From the NCBI GenBank assembly GCA_019313905.1, contig JAFDAI010000027.1:1-53434 (forward strand): a stretch of 53,434 bases of DNA. The letters are read 5' to 3'. Each line of letters starts with the position of its first letter. Position 1 is the stretch's first letter. Made by a program: the position numbers and the translations under genes. This DNA comes from Deltaproteobacteria bacterium (lineage in GTDB: Bacteria > Desulfobacterota > Syntrophia > Syntrophales > UBA2210). The notes beneath the pieces were generated by a model, which was not told the origin of the DNA, did no database searches, and worked only from the letters and a program-made list of their open reading frames with translations. Of the stretch, positions 46,670 to 53,434 are shown piece by piece.

Positions 46670-47032
46670 TCAAATCCCTTGAGTTTTCTTTGAACGTTCC
46701 CTCTTTTCCCCTATCCTGTAAGCGTCTATTATAGAAAAGAGCCAGCAGCAAAGAATAAACAGTAAAGTGGGTTTGTAATATATTGATGTGTGATCCGCGG
46801 AGGAGGCCAGCGCCACATTCGATATGGTAGTCATATCAACCTGATTCAACTGATTCTGTATCTGCTCGAGAATAGCGAGCGCTTTGACAGTGGCCATCCA
46901 GACAATGACCCCAATCCCTGAAAAGACAAGAACCATTATGGTGATGCCTCTCAGGAATCGTTTCAGGTAAATCTGCCCTGTTCCGGGAAATACAAGTCCT
47001 GACAGAAGGGCGGCTTTTGTTGATATTTTCAT
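46670..47032 (-). CDS. Small membrane protein of unknown function
   Basis: A 120-residue protein with a hydrophobic N-terminal hairpin (AALLSGLVFPGTGQIYLKRFLRG), a span around 30-48 (IMVLVFSGIGVIVWMA), a periplasmic or cytoplasmic coil (LEQIQNQLNQVDM) and a C-terminal span (LLFILCCWLFSIIDAYRIG). The GTGQIYLKRFLRG motif resembles TM2/DUF5683-like small proteins. It overlaps the plsC-like gene by 4 bp (ATGA), so translation is coupled. Function unknown; a lipid-related role is only a guess from its neighbour. Confidence 0.7.
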   Translation of the reverse strand: MKISTKAALLSGLVFPGTGQIYLKRFLRGITIMVLVFSGIGVIVWMATVKALAILEQIQNQLNQVDMTTISNVALASSADHTSIYYKPTLLFILCCWLFSIIDAYRIGEKRERSKKTQGI

Positions 47033-47772
47033 GACATGTTCTTTCCGGGATAATCGGGGTTGAAATTGGAGACGATAATGTTTCTGGTCTTATCCATAAG
47101 CTCTTCCAGATTGTCGTGAGTATAGTTTTCCGTGACAACAGGCTTTCCTACGACCACCTCTATAACGCCCGGGTTGAACGCGAGGGCTTTTTTCGGAAGA
47201 ATCTTTCTGCTGCCGTTTACTGTTACCGGAAGAATGGGAAGGCCACTTTCCACAGCCGTTGCGAATCCTCCCTTTTTAAATTCATGGATCTTTCCATCGG
47301 GGGATCTCGTGCCTTCGACAAAAAACATGACACTGACGCCCGCGGGAAGTCGTTTCATCCCGTCACGGATACTCTCTACCGCCTTCCGCCTGTCGGAGCG
47401 ATCTATAAATATGTTTCTCGATTTATATAGAGCAAATCCGAAGAATGGTATTTTGCGAAGCTCCTTTTTAATGATCCAGCGGAACTGGATGCCAAGCTTT
47501 ATTACAAGGGCGAGGATGTCAAAATGCGATTGGTGATTAGATATTATTATATAGGACTGACCTTGCCGGATATTATCATTGCCTCTGCTTTCAAGGCGCA
47601 CCCATGTTACCTTCAGCATTATCCACGCCCACACCTTTGAAAGAATAAAGGGGAGATTTCCAGTAGGGCTCAGAAGAGAGACTGCCACAATCGGTATAAA
47701 TATTGCGATTGTAGCAAGGCAGATCCAGAAACCGGCCCAGAGGAACTTGAATATGCGCAACAAGGTGTTCAT
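47029..47772 (-). CDS. plsC: 1-acyl-sn-glycerol-3-phosphate acyltransferase
   Basis: PlsC adds the second acyl chain to lysophosphatidate, giving phosphatidate for membrane lipids. The 247-residue protein starts with two hydrophobic stretches and has the acyltransferase blocks NHQSHFDI (HX4D), the Arg-containing SRNIFIDRSDR, FVEGTRSPDG and LPVTVNG with the Pro. It overlaps the small membrane-protein gene by 4 bp. Related enzymes for other acyl acceptors share these blocks, so the acceptor is inferred from family. Confidence 0.9.
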   Translation of the reverse strand: MNTLLRIFKFLWAGFWICLATIAIFIPIVAVSLLSPTGNLPFILSKVWAWIMLKVTWVRLESRGNDNIRQGQSYIIISNHQSHFDILALVIKLGIQFRWIIKKELRKIPFFGFALYKSRNIFIDRSDRRKAVESIRDGMKRLPAGVSVMFFVEGTRSPDGKIHEFKKGGFATAVESGLPILPVTVNGSRKILPKKALAFNPGVIEVVVGKPVVTENYTHDNLEELMDKTRNIIVSNFNPDYPGKNMS

Positions 47773-47785
47773 TGCGTGTTTCCCC

Positions 47786-47902
47786 TCACAAAAAACTTAT
47801 CATGAAAACACGAGAGAACGAAAAATAGAAACGAACAAAAAGAAAAACGGGATAACGCTTATTTTTTCGTGTTTCGTAATTTTCGGACTTTCGTGATCAG
47901 TT
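47786..47902. repeat. Related CACGAAA-type intergenic repeat
   Basis: CTTATCATGAAAACACGAGA and TTTTCGTGTTTCGTAATTTT form a loose inverted repeat, related to the TTATCATGAAACCACGAAAAG part of the copy at 34155-34276. It fills the gap between plsC and the transglutaminase-like gene. Confidence 0.5.
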
Positions 47903-48559
47903 TTTTAATTTTCCCGCGGCTTCGGTTCCATCGAAAAACTGGGGATAATATTTTCTGAATACGGCGACGATTCTTTCGAGAGGCAGATCGGCAAAGCTGC
48001 CGTGATCAGTAATATATTCTATATGTTTGTTTCCCTTCCTGTCGAATTTGTGAAAAACCGCGTCTTTTTCGCCGTTGAATTCGACCGGGACAATATCAAA
48101 TCTTTTGCACAGGGAAAGATCAAAGGCGGGCGTTGCCTTTATCCACCTGTCATTCAGAAACATCTCGGTATATCCATGAAAGACAAACAGATCGGTTTTC
48201 ATTGTTTTTTTGAGGGATTCAGGAACAAGGTGGTTGCGAATGTCTGCGAAGCCCAGTCGGCTGGGGATGCCAAGCGCGCGCGCAGCCGCCGCGAGCAGGA
48301 GAGCCTTTTCCACGCACCATCCGGTCTGTTGGGCCAGGACCCTGCTGGCCTTGAATTTGTCCGGTGAAAGCTCGATATGGTAAGGATCATATCTGATCTG
48401 ATCCCGCACGGCGTAGAAGATTTTTATAGATTTATCAATCCGGAATTTTGCGTTATCAGCGCACTGCTCCGCAAATTTTATTACCCCGGGTGAATCACTA
48501 TCGATGAAACTCGTCGGCGACAGATAGATTTCAAGATTATCCTGTGGCAGGTTCGCCAT
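47897..48559 (-). CDS. Transglutaminase-like (cysteine protease fold) protein
   Basis: A protein of about 220 residues with the catalytic Cys in GWCVEKALLLAAAARALGIPSR, the His in FHGYTEMFLNDRWIKATPAFD and the Asp in the same block. These form the transglutaminase-core triad. Such proteins are often peptidases or amidases rather than cross-linkers. ATG at 48559 (GGGGG 6 nt upstream) is preferred to a GTG 54 bp before, which has no site. No signal peptide is seen, so it is probably cytoplasmic. It ends in a repeat region next to plsC. Confidence 0.85.
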   Translation of the reverse strand: MANLPQDNLEIYLSPTSFIDSDSPGVIKFAEQCADNAKFRIDKSIKIFYAVRDQIRYDPYHIELSPDKFKASRVLAQQTGWCVEKALLLAAAARALGIPSRLGFADIRNHLVPESLKKTMKTDLFVFHGYTEMFLNDRWIKATPAFDLSLCKRFDIVPVEFNGEKDAVFHKFDRKGNKHIEYITDHGSFADLPLERIVAVFRKYYPQFFDGTEAAGKLKN

Positions 48560-48742
48560 GTTCAGCCCCCATCGTTTGATAAACAAGAAAGGTTTACTCT
48601 TCTTTTTTGCCACGATAGCAGCGGTTAGTCAAATCATATTTGATGGCTTGCCTCCCTTGCCCAATTATGTTTTACTGTTTGCCGGGTTTTCTGAATTTTT
48701 GCCGGGGCGATAACCGGAGAGCATCCATGGGAGGAATGAAAA

Positions 48743-49315
48743 ATGATGAGAGATTTGATAACAAAAAACAGGAGTTATCGGCGTTTTCACCAGGATTTCC
48801 ACGTGGGAATTGATACGTTGAAGGGACTTGTCGATCTTGCCAGGCTGAGCGCGTCGGCAGGCAACAAACAGCCGTTGAAATACATGTTATCCTGCGATCC
48901 CGGCAGGAATGCCATTGTGTTTTCAACTCTTGCCTGGGCCGCTTCTCTGAAGAATTGGCCGGGGCCTTCCGAGGGAGAGAGACCATCAGCATATATAATC
49001 ATATTGGAGGATAAGGAGCTGAACAATCCCTATGTGAAGAATGATGTCGGTATAGCGGCCCAGAGCATACTTCTTGGAGCGGTGGAAAAGGGGCTGGGAG
49101 GCTGTATGATAGCTTCGGTAAAACGTGAGGAGCTTCAGGAAAAGCTTGCAACCCCGGATAACTGTGAGATATTGCTTGTCGTGGCCCTCGGCAGGCCGAA
49201 GGAAGAAGTGGTAATAGAAGCAGTTGGCCCTTCCGGTGATACAACCTACTGGAGAGATGACAGTGGCGTTCATCACGTGCCGAAACGCCCGCTTGAGGAT
49301 ATTATTGTTGGATAG
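48743..49315 (+). CDS. Nitroreductase family protein
   Basis: A 190-residue FMN-dependent oxidoreductase of the nitroreductase fold. It begins LITKNRSYRRFHQD (Arg residues binding FMN), followed by LARLSASAGNKQPLKY. The middle has DVGIAAQSILLGAVEKGLGGCMIAS, the second FMN segment, and the end has LLVVALGRPKEE. GGAGG lies 8 nt before the ATG. Its substrate is unknown; members reduce nitro compounds, flavins, enones or quinones. It is an isolated plus-strand gene. Confidence 0.9.
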   Translation: MMRDLITKNRSYRRFHQDFHVGIDTLKGLVDLARLSASAGNKQPLKYMLSCDPGRNAIVFSTLAWAASLKNWPGPSEGERPSAYIIILEDKELNNPYVKNDVGIAAQSILLGAVEKGLGGCMIASVKREELQEKLATPDNCEILLVVALGRPKEEVVIEAVGPSGDTTYWRDDSGVHHVPKRPLEDIIVG

Positions 49316-49351
49316 GGGATTTTCCGAAGGAAGATATTGTGGATAAAGACT

Positions 49352-50131
49352 CTAATATCCTTTTTCAGCAATAACGATCATCCGATTGGTCAAGCATCCA
49401 TAATCCCCTTCCTTGTCATGAGAAACAAAATTTTTCTGTATATTGACAGAGGGAAAACCAGCTGACATCAATAACGTTATAATCTCCTCCCGGCCATAAA
49501 GACGCGTGCAATAAGTTTCGTCCCGGATCAGGCCATTCTCCTTGGAAATCACCATCTCCCGGCTGTAAATTACATTTCCATCCAAGGTTCTCTGGCGGCA
49601 GATTACTGTCTCCTCATTGGCTTCGTGCCAGGCTTGGGGTGCGGAATTCTTTAATACATATTCCTTATCGGGGAGATCCAGGAGAATTGATCCCCCAGGC
49701 ATGAGTAATCGAAACCCCTCGCGAAGGATTTTCTCGTTTTCGCTTTGATCAACAAAATAGCCAAAGGAACTGGCCATTATAATGATCTTTTGAAATCTCT
49801 CATCGGGCAGTCCCGTATCCCGGGCGTCGCCTTGTATAAAGAGGGTGGCAAGGCCTTCTTGCCGGGCCCTTTCTCTTCCCACGTTTATTAAAACTTCGGA
49901 GTAATCCAGAACGGTTACATTCTTAAAGCCGCGGCGTGAAAGTTCCAGGGAGTGCCGCCCGTGCCCCCCGCAGAGATCCAGGACAGGATCTGATTTCTCT
50001 ATATTAAGAACTCCTTCGAGAAAATCCACTTCGCGACGGGACAGTTCGTCATCGCAAACCGATCGGGCATCGGTGATCATATATGTTTCATCAAAAAGTG
50101 TTTTCCACCAGTCGGGATTCAGGTTTTCCAC
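49352..50131 (-). CDS. Class I SAM-dependent methyltransferase
   Basis: A 259-residue methyltransferase with the SAM motif PVLDLCGGHGRHSLELSRRG (about 49-68), acidic residues in TVLDYSEVLI and motif II in FQKIIIMASSFGY. The N-terminus MENLNPDWWKTLFDETYMIT is like DUF-type methyltransferases of unknown substrate. The start is a GTG with GAGAGA upstream, only 3 bp after the stop of the ATP-grasp gene. The tight spacing suggests that it modifies the same product as that ligase. Confidence 0.88.
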   Translation of the reverse strand: MENLNPDWWKTLFDETYMITDARSVCDDELSRREVDFLEGVLNIEKSDPVLDLCGGHGRHSLELSRRGFKNVTVLDYSEVLINVGRERARQEGLATLFIQGDARDTGLPDERFQKIIIMASSFGYFVDQSENEKILREGFRLLMPGGSILLDLPDKEYVLKNSAPQAWHEANEETVICRQRTLDGNVIYSREMVISKENGLIRDETYCTRLYGREEIITLLMSAGFPSVNIQKNFVSHDKEGDYGCLTNRMIVIAEKGY

Positions 50132-50134
50132 CTC

Positions 50135-51529
50135 TTATTCTCTCTCCATTAAATCCGCCCCAAAGCTGAAAAGACCATCAGAGACCATAAGGGCCGGTCC
50201 GCCTTGCCAAGGTTGCATCAGGGCTAATTCTTTTTCTTTTTCACTTATCTGCACTACATCATCAAGCTGTCCCTTACGCCAGAGATTTTCCAGTTTAACG
50301 GCATCATTCCATATGTTACGGGCATATTGATTGAGGTCAATGATGTGATCATTTGTCAATAACCTGGGCCTGAACGAGATCATGATCGGACCTAGAAGAT
50401 ATGTTAACCCCATTTCAACGGCTTTCTTGTTTACCTCTTCCTGGATTTGCATAACAGCCTGATATCCCAGTTTAATCAAAGCCTGGTTAATTTTGTCCAC
50501 AGCTGTGCGGGGACTCATATCATTCTTTAAAATAGCAATAGGCTGAATTCCTCCGCCTGATCCCACGTTGGTGGGAACGCCACCGAAGCGGGCCAGAAAT
50601 CCCTGAAGTCCTTCGTCTGTGATAAAACAGCGAAAATCGGTTTGCCACTCTTTGAGAAAGAGGGTTTTTTCTTCCGGAAGGGGCCAGGTATTTTCCTCCG
50701 ACCACAATCCCAGCGGGATCTTCTGCTGCACAATATAGTCGCCGGCATCCAGGGCAGTTTCAACCGGTTTTCTGGAGTCTTCTTTTTCATTTCCAATAAA
50801 TATACCATGGCCTGAATAACCGTGAGCAGGTTTCAGTACAAGATTTTCCCAATGTTCTCCGGTCCACGCCACCAGGTCTTCTATAGGCTCCCCCCGCGGG
50901 CCGGTAGTTTTCCGGGAATAAAACTGCCGGGTCCATGGTGTATGTTCTCGAGAATCTTCGCTTACAAGATCTCCACATCTTTCGGCAACCACCTCAAACA
51001 ATCCTTTTGCACCCAGGGGTTCCATCCCGCGTGGATTCACCAGGATTCCCTGCCTGATTGCCTCTTTGATGGGTCCGATATCTTCATTCCCGGCGATTTT
51101 TAGCAGAACATTAAGATTAAAATCCATGAAAAAAACCGTGGCTTCCTCGCCTCTGCAGCATACCTTTCCATTTTTTAATGAGAGATGTTCGGGGCCTGCC
51201 AGGGAAGCCTTAACGCCATCAAATGAGTTCAGGTAATCCACAAAGTTACTGTTTTCCAGCACAACATCAAGCGTTTCTGTCTCGGCCAGCAGTACCGCGT
51301 GTACGGGATTCTGCCCGTGAATATTTTTGTGGGCTCGTAAGAGCATCCGGGCAAATCCGGGCACAGCGTTAATCTGAGGATAGTCAAAATCAATATCAAC
51401 GCCTACGTCGACATTTTCAAGAATTAAACCCCATGTCATTTTCCCCAGAAGTTGAACAATTCGTTGGTAGTCCCAGCCCCCGGGACTACCCATGTTCCAC
51501 TCGCCGTGATAGCCTTTGACTGTTTTCAC
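50135..51529 (-). CDS. ATP-grasp ligase-like protein (glutathionylspermidine-synthase-like fold)
   Basis: A 464-residue protein I cannot name. Its second half looks like an ATP-grasp fold of the circularly permuted type: NLVLKPAHGYSGHGIFIG (Lys and Gly-rich loop, about 230-247), YIVQQKIPL, DFRCFITDEG, RFGGVPTNVGSGGGIQPI and, late, DLNQYARN. The first half has DVGVDIDFDYPQINAVPGFARMLLR and VFFMDFNLNVLLKIAG. Such enzymes join a carboxylate to an amine using ATP. It starts at a GTG with a weak site. The methyltransferase follows after 3 bp and the DUF885 gene precedes it by 87 bp; together they may build and process a peptide or amide. This is inference. Confidence 0.68.
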   Translation of the reverse strand: MKTVKGYHGEWNMGSPGGWDYQRIVQLLGKMTWGLILENVDVGVDIDFDYPQINAVPGFARMLLRAHKNIHGQNPVHAVLLAETETLDVVLENSNFVDYLNSFDGVKASLAGPEHLSLKNGKVCCRGEEATVFFMDFNLNVLLKIAGNEDIGPIKEAIRQGILVNPRGMEPLGAKGLFEVVAERCGDLVSEDSREHTPWTRQFYSRKTTGPRGEPIEDLVAWTGEHWENLVLKPAHGYSGHGIFIGNEKEDSRKPVETALDAGDYIVQQKIPLGLWSEENTWPLPEEKTLFLKEWQTDFRCFITDEGLQGFLARFGGVPTNVGSGGGIQPIAILKNDMSPRTAVDKINQALIKLGYQAVMQIQEEVNKKAVEMGLTYLLGPIMISFRPRLLTNDHIIDLNQYARNIWNDAVKLENLWRKGQLDDVVQISEKEKELALMQPWQGGPALMVSDGLFSFGADLMERE

Positions 51530-51616
51530 GCAATTTCACCGTCCATCATGAAAAAAAGTTAACGTACTATTTGTGTTTCTCGCATCCTGCCTATCCTGTC
51601 AAGATATATGTGAGAT

Positions 51617-53227
51617 TCAGCAGGCCTCCAGTCTTTTTTCCACGAGATAAAAGGGAATTTCACCGCCATTAAGAAAGGTGTTGTGGAAAATTCTGTGACC
51701 CAGGCGAGAAGAATGTTTTTTACTGAGGCGAATTATCTCATGCATTCCCATGGAATAACAGGCCTGATACACAGGTGTGAGTGCAAACCGCCGGATTTGC
51801 CGTTTTGCCCTCATGGAAGAAAAACCAAGGGATTCGATCTTTTCTGCTCCCTCTTCCAGAGTTATTTTGCCTGTCTGTAGCTCAACATCCAGTATGGCAC
51901 GCAGATTTCGCCAGAGTTGACGCTTCAGCCCGATGAGCTGCCGGTGTGGATTCCTGACATATCCAAAATCATCCAGCAGTTTCTCCGCATAGCAGGCCCA
52001 TCCCTCATAAAACAGAGGCGATTCGATCTGGCGGCGTATCTGATTAGGATGATGAATCCTGATGTGATCCAGTATGTGGTGGCCCGGATAAGTTTCATGG
52101 GCGGTCAGGTAAGGACTGTTTGCGGAAATCAACCCTAAATCCTCTTCCCCGGGTGTAACATAGAATATGCCGTGGTCTTTGGCATTGCCGGTCATGGGAG
52201 CCCTGTATGATGCTGTTGCCCTGAGAGATTGCAGATAAGATGGTGTTTGGAGAACAGTTATCTCTTCTCCGGGAGGGAAAGTAACAATATCTTGTGAGTA
52301 AAAGAAGCGGCGGAGATCCTGTACCTCTTTTTCATATATCTCCATAAGTTCTAAATGAGATGATATATTGGGAAGTTTTTCATGTACAATCTCTTTCCAT
52401 GTTTTACGGCTGTCTATTTTTCGGGCTAATGCACGGAGTTTCTCTTGAGTCTTCCGATAATCATCTCGGGCAATCTCCAGTATTTCATTCGGGGAGTGGG
52501 GATAACCCAGGCTTACAGTAAGAATTTCAGTAAGGCCTTCATCTCCTATTGCAAATGAATCTTTGGAAGGCATCGTCAGCAAATCCGTTTCGTATTGCCT
52601 CCATGCCTCCAGTATTTTTCCGTTTTGTGAAATAAGCTCCCTGTCTTCCCCAATCTTTTCCAGAATGAAAGCCTGGATATCGTGTTTGTAAAAATGTAAA
52701 GCATCGCGGATCATATTGACGGCTATTTGAATGGATATTTCCGGGGGTAAAGAGAGATTTCTTGCGGCCAGGCGGAGAAAAGGCGGAATCTGTTTAAAAA
52801 TGGCTAAGAGGTTATTCTTTATGCTGTCCGACGCCATATCTCTTTGTGAAATGACCTGGTCTGTTGCAAAGAGGGAAATTTTTATGTACAGAGTCGGATC
52901 GTTCTGCCAGACCCTGGCATCATCAAACTCCCTGATAAAACTTTCCATACTCTGCTTCAGGAACAGGTGATCAATCTCCTCTTCTAAGGATTCTCGTTCT
53001 TTAGGTGAAAATTCGTGTAAAAGAGCTTTAACATACCCGATATGATCCCGAATTTTCTCAGGGGCAAGATCGTCCAGATTGTTTAAATGCCGGACAGCGG
53101 TTTCGGACCGTGGGAGAAAATAGAACTCATCGCTGGCACACTGCTGTGGGAGATGCCTTCCAAGATAAGTAAAAAAATCGCTTGCTATTATGTTGACAGG
53201 TCTTTTGTTGTTATCCATAATATTCAT
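51617..53227 (-). CDS. DUF885 family metallopeptidase-like protein
   Basis: A protein of about 536 residues with the DUF885 fold. The zinc motif HETYPGHH (HExxxGH) is followed by PLFYEGWACYAEKLL with the third ligand Glu. Other marks are YRAPMTGNAKDHGIFYVTP and VELQTGKITLEEGAE near the C-terminus. These enzymes are thought to be metallopeptidases, often without a known substrate. No signal peptide is seen. The start is unsettled: the ATG at 53227 fits the family start better than the GTG at 53302, but neither has a good ribosome binding site. It heads a three-gene set with the ATP-grasp and methyltransferase genes. Confidence 0.85.
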   Translation of the reverse strand: MNIMDNNKRPVNIIASDFFTYLGRHLPQQCASDEFYFLPRSETAVRHLNNLDDLAPEKIRDHIGYVKALLHEFSPKERESLEEEIDHLFLKQSMESFIREFDDARVWQNDPTLYIKISLFATDQVISQRDMASDSIKNNLLAIFKQIPPFLRLAARNLSLPPEISIQIAVNMIRDALHFYKHDIQAFILEKIGEDRELISQNGKILEAWRQYETDLLTMPSKDSFAIGDEGLTEILTVSLGYPHSPNEILEIARDDYRKTQEKLRALARKIDSRKTWKEIVHEKLPNISSHLELMEIYEKEVQDLRRFFYSQDIVTFPPGEEITVLQTPSYLQSLRATASYRAPMTGNAKDHGIFYVTPGEEDLGLISANSPYLTAHETYPGHHILDHIRIHHPNQIRRQIESPLFYEGWACYAEKLLDDFGYVRNPHRQLIGLKRQLWRNLRAILDVELQTGKITLEEGAEKIESLGFSSMRAKRQIRRFALTPVYQACYSMGMHEIIRLSKKHSSRLGHRIFHNTFLNGGEIPFYLVEKRLEAC

Positions 53228-53379
53228 GCGACACAGGCAAAGATAATATTGCAGATTTTGTTCCGTCACGGTTCTTGAATCAAAGAGCTCTAATGCCAAC
53301 ACCTGATTTCCGGTGCAGTATCGTAACCCAAGTTTAACCCCATTTTTACGAAAAGCAACAAAAAAAGGGTATTTTTAGT

Positions 53380-53397
53380 GGTTACACACACGTAACC
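53380..53397. promoter_or_regulatory. Short inverted repeat upstream of the DUF885 gene
   Basis: GGTTAC and GTAACC are separated by ACACAC, a possible operator. An AAGGAG at the last bases of the window suggests that a plus-strand gene begins beyond it, so the repeat may serve a divergent promoter region. Confidence 0.3.
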
Positions 53398-53434
53398 TGT
53401 TGATATTATTGGAGGCAGCTTTTAAGGAGCCGAG

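Overview
The window looks like bacterial chromosome around a replication origin. A core block rsmG-parA-parB-dnaA-dnaN-gyrB-gyrA runs on the minus strand (about 28.2 kb down to 18.1 kb). Gram-negative signs are hldD (LPS heptose), DegP, PlsC and a GyrB with the long proteobacterial-type C-terminal insertion. Late menaquinone genes of the UbiD/UbiA/UbiX type, many acyl-CoA enzymes and class I-alpha-like GlnA fit an anaerobic member of the Desulfobacterota (a Syntrophales-like lineage). This taxonomic call is inference; there is no rRNA in the window and I found no tRNA or CRISPR.

Layout. 1-1.26 kb: end of an insertion sequence with a frameshifted DDE transposase, cut by the window edge. 1.3-4.2 kb: purD-purH behind a clear sigma70 promoter. 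4.3-7.3 kb: an acyl-CoA carboxyltransferase and a class III CoA-transferase. 7.6-8.8 kb: trxB-fmdB. 9.0-16.7 kb: a tightly packed minus-strand run that reads, in transcription order, substrate-binding protein, ABC ATPase, an ABC permease fused to a UbiA prenyltransferase, UbiX, UbiD, archease, RtcB. This is the most unusual part: an ABC importer is physically fused to a probable menaquinone prenyltransferase. 17-18.1 kb: an AsmA-like gene split at an 11-G tract, and a MITE-like inverted repeat.

18.1-28.2 kb is the origin block. recF is absent between dnaN and gyrB. Transcription switches to the plus strand at about 28.2 kb (trmJ-like, glnA, hldD, FAH-family hydrolase, degP, endonuclease III-like glycosylase, PHP phosphoesterase). 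A near-perfect parS site lies inside the PHP gene, matching the local ParAB. 36.0-37.4 kb is an overlapping trio: ECF-type S component, DUF1893 and YjbQ, possibly a vitamin B1 salvage unit.

37.6-53.2 kb is mixed and mostly minus strand: CBS protein, ABC-F ATPase, a BKACE enzyme, YheU, an SH3 surface protein, enoyl-CoA hydratase (plus), a broken djlA, ACT-malic enzyme, PlsC, transglutaminase-like protein, nitroreductase (plus), and a methyltransferase / ATP-grasp ligase / DUF885 peptidase set. Several dispersed intergenic repeat families occur, two of them with copies in opposite orientation. One 23-bp promoter-like sequence is shared between the CoA-transferase and BKACE genes. All family assignments come from motif recognition by eye, without database searches.
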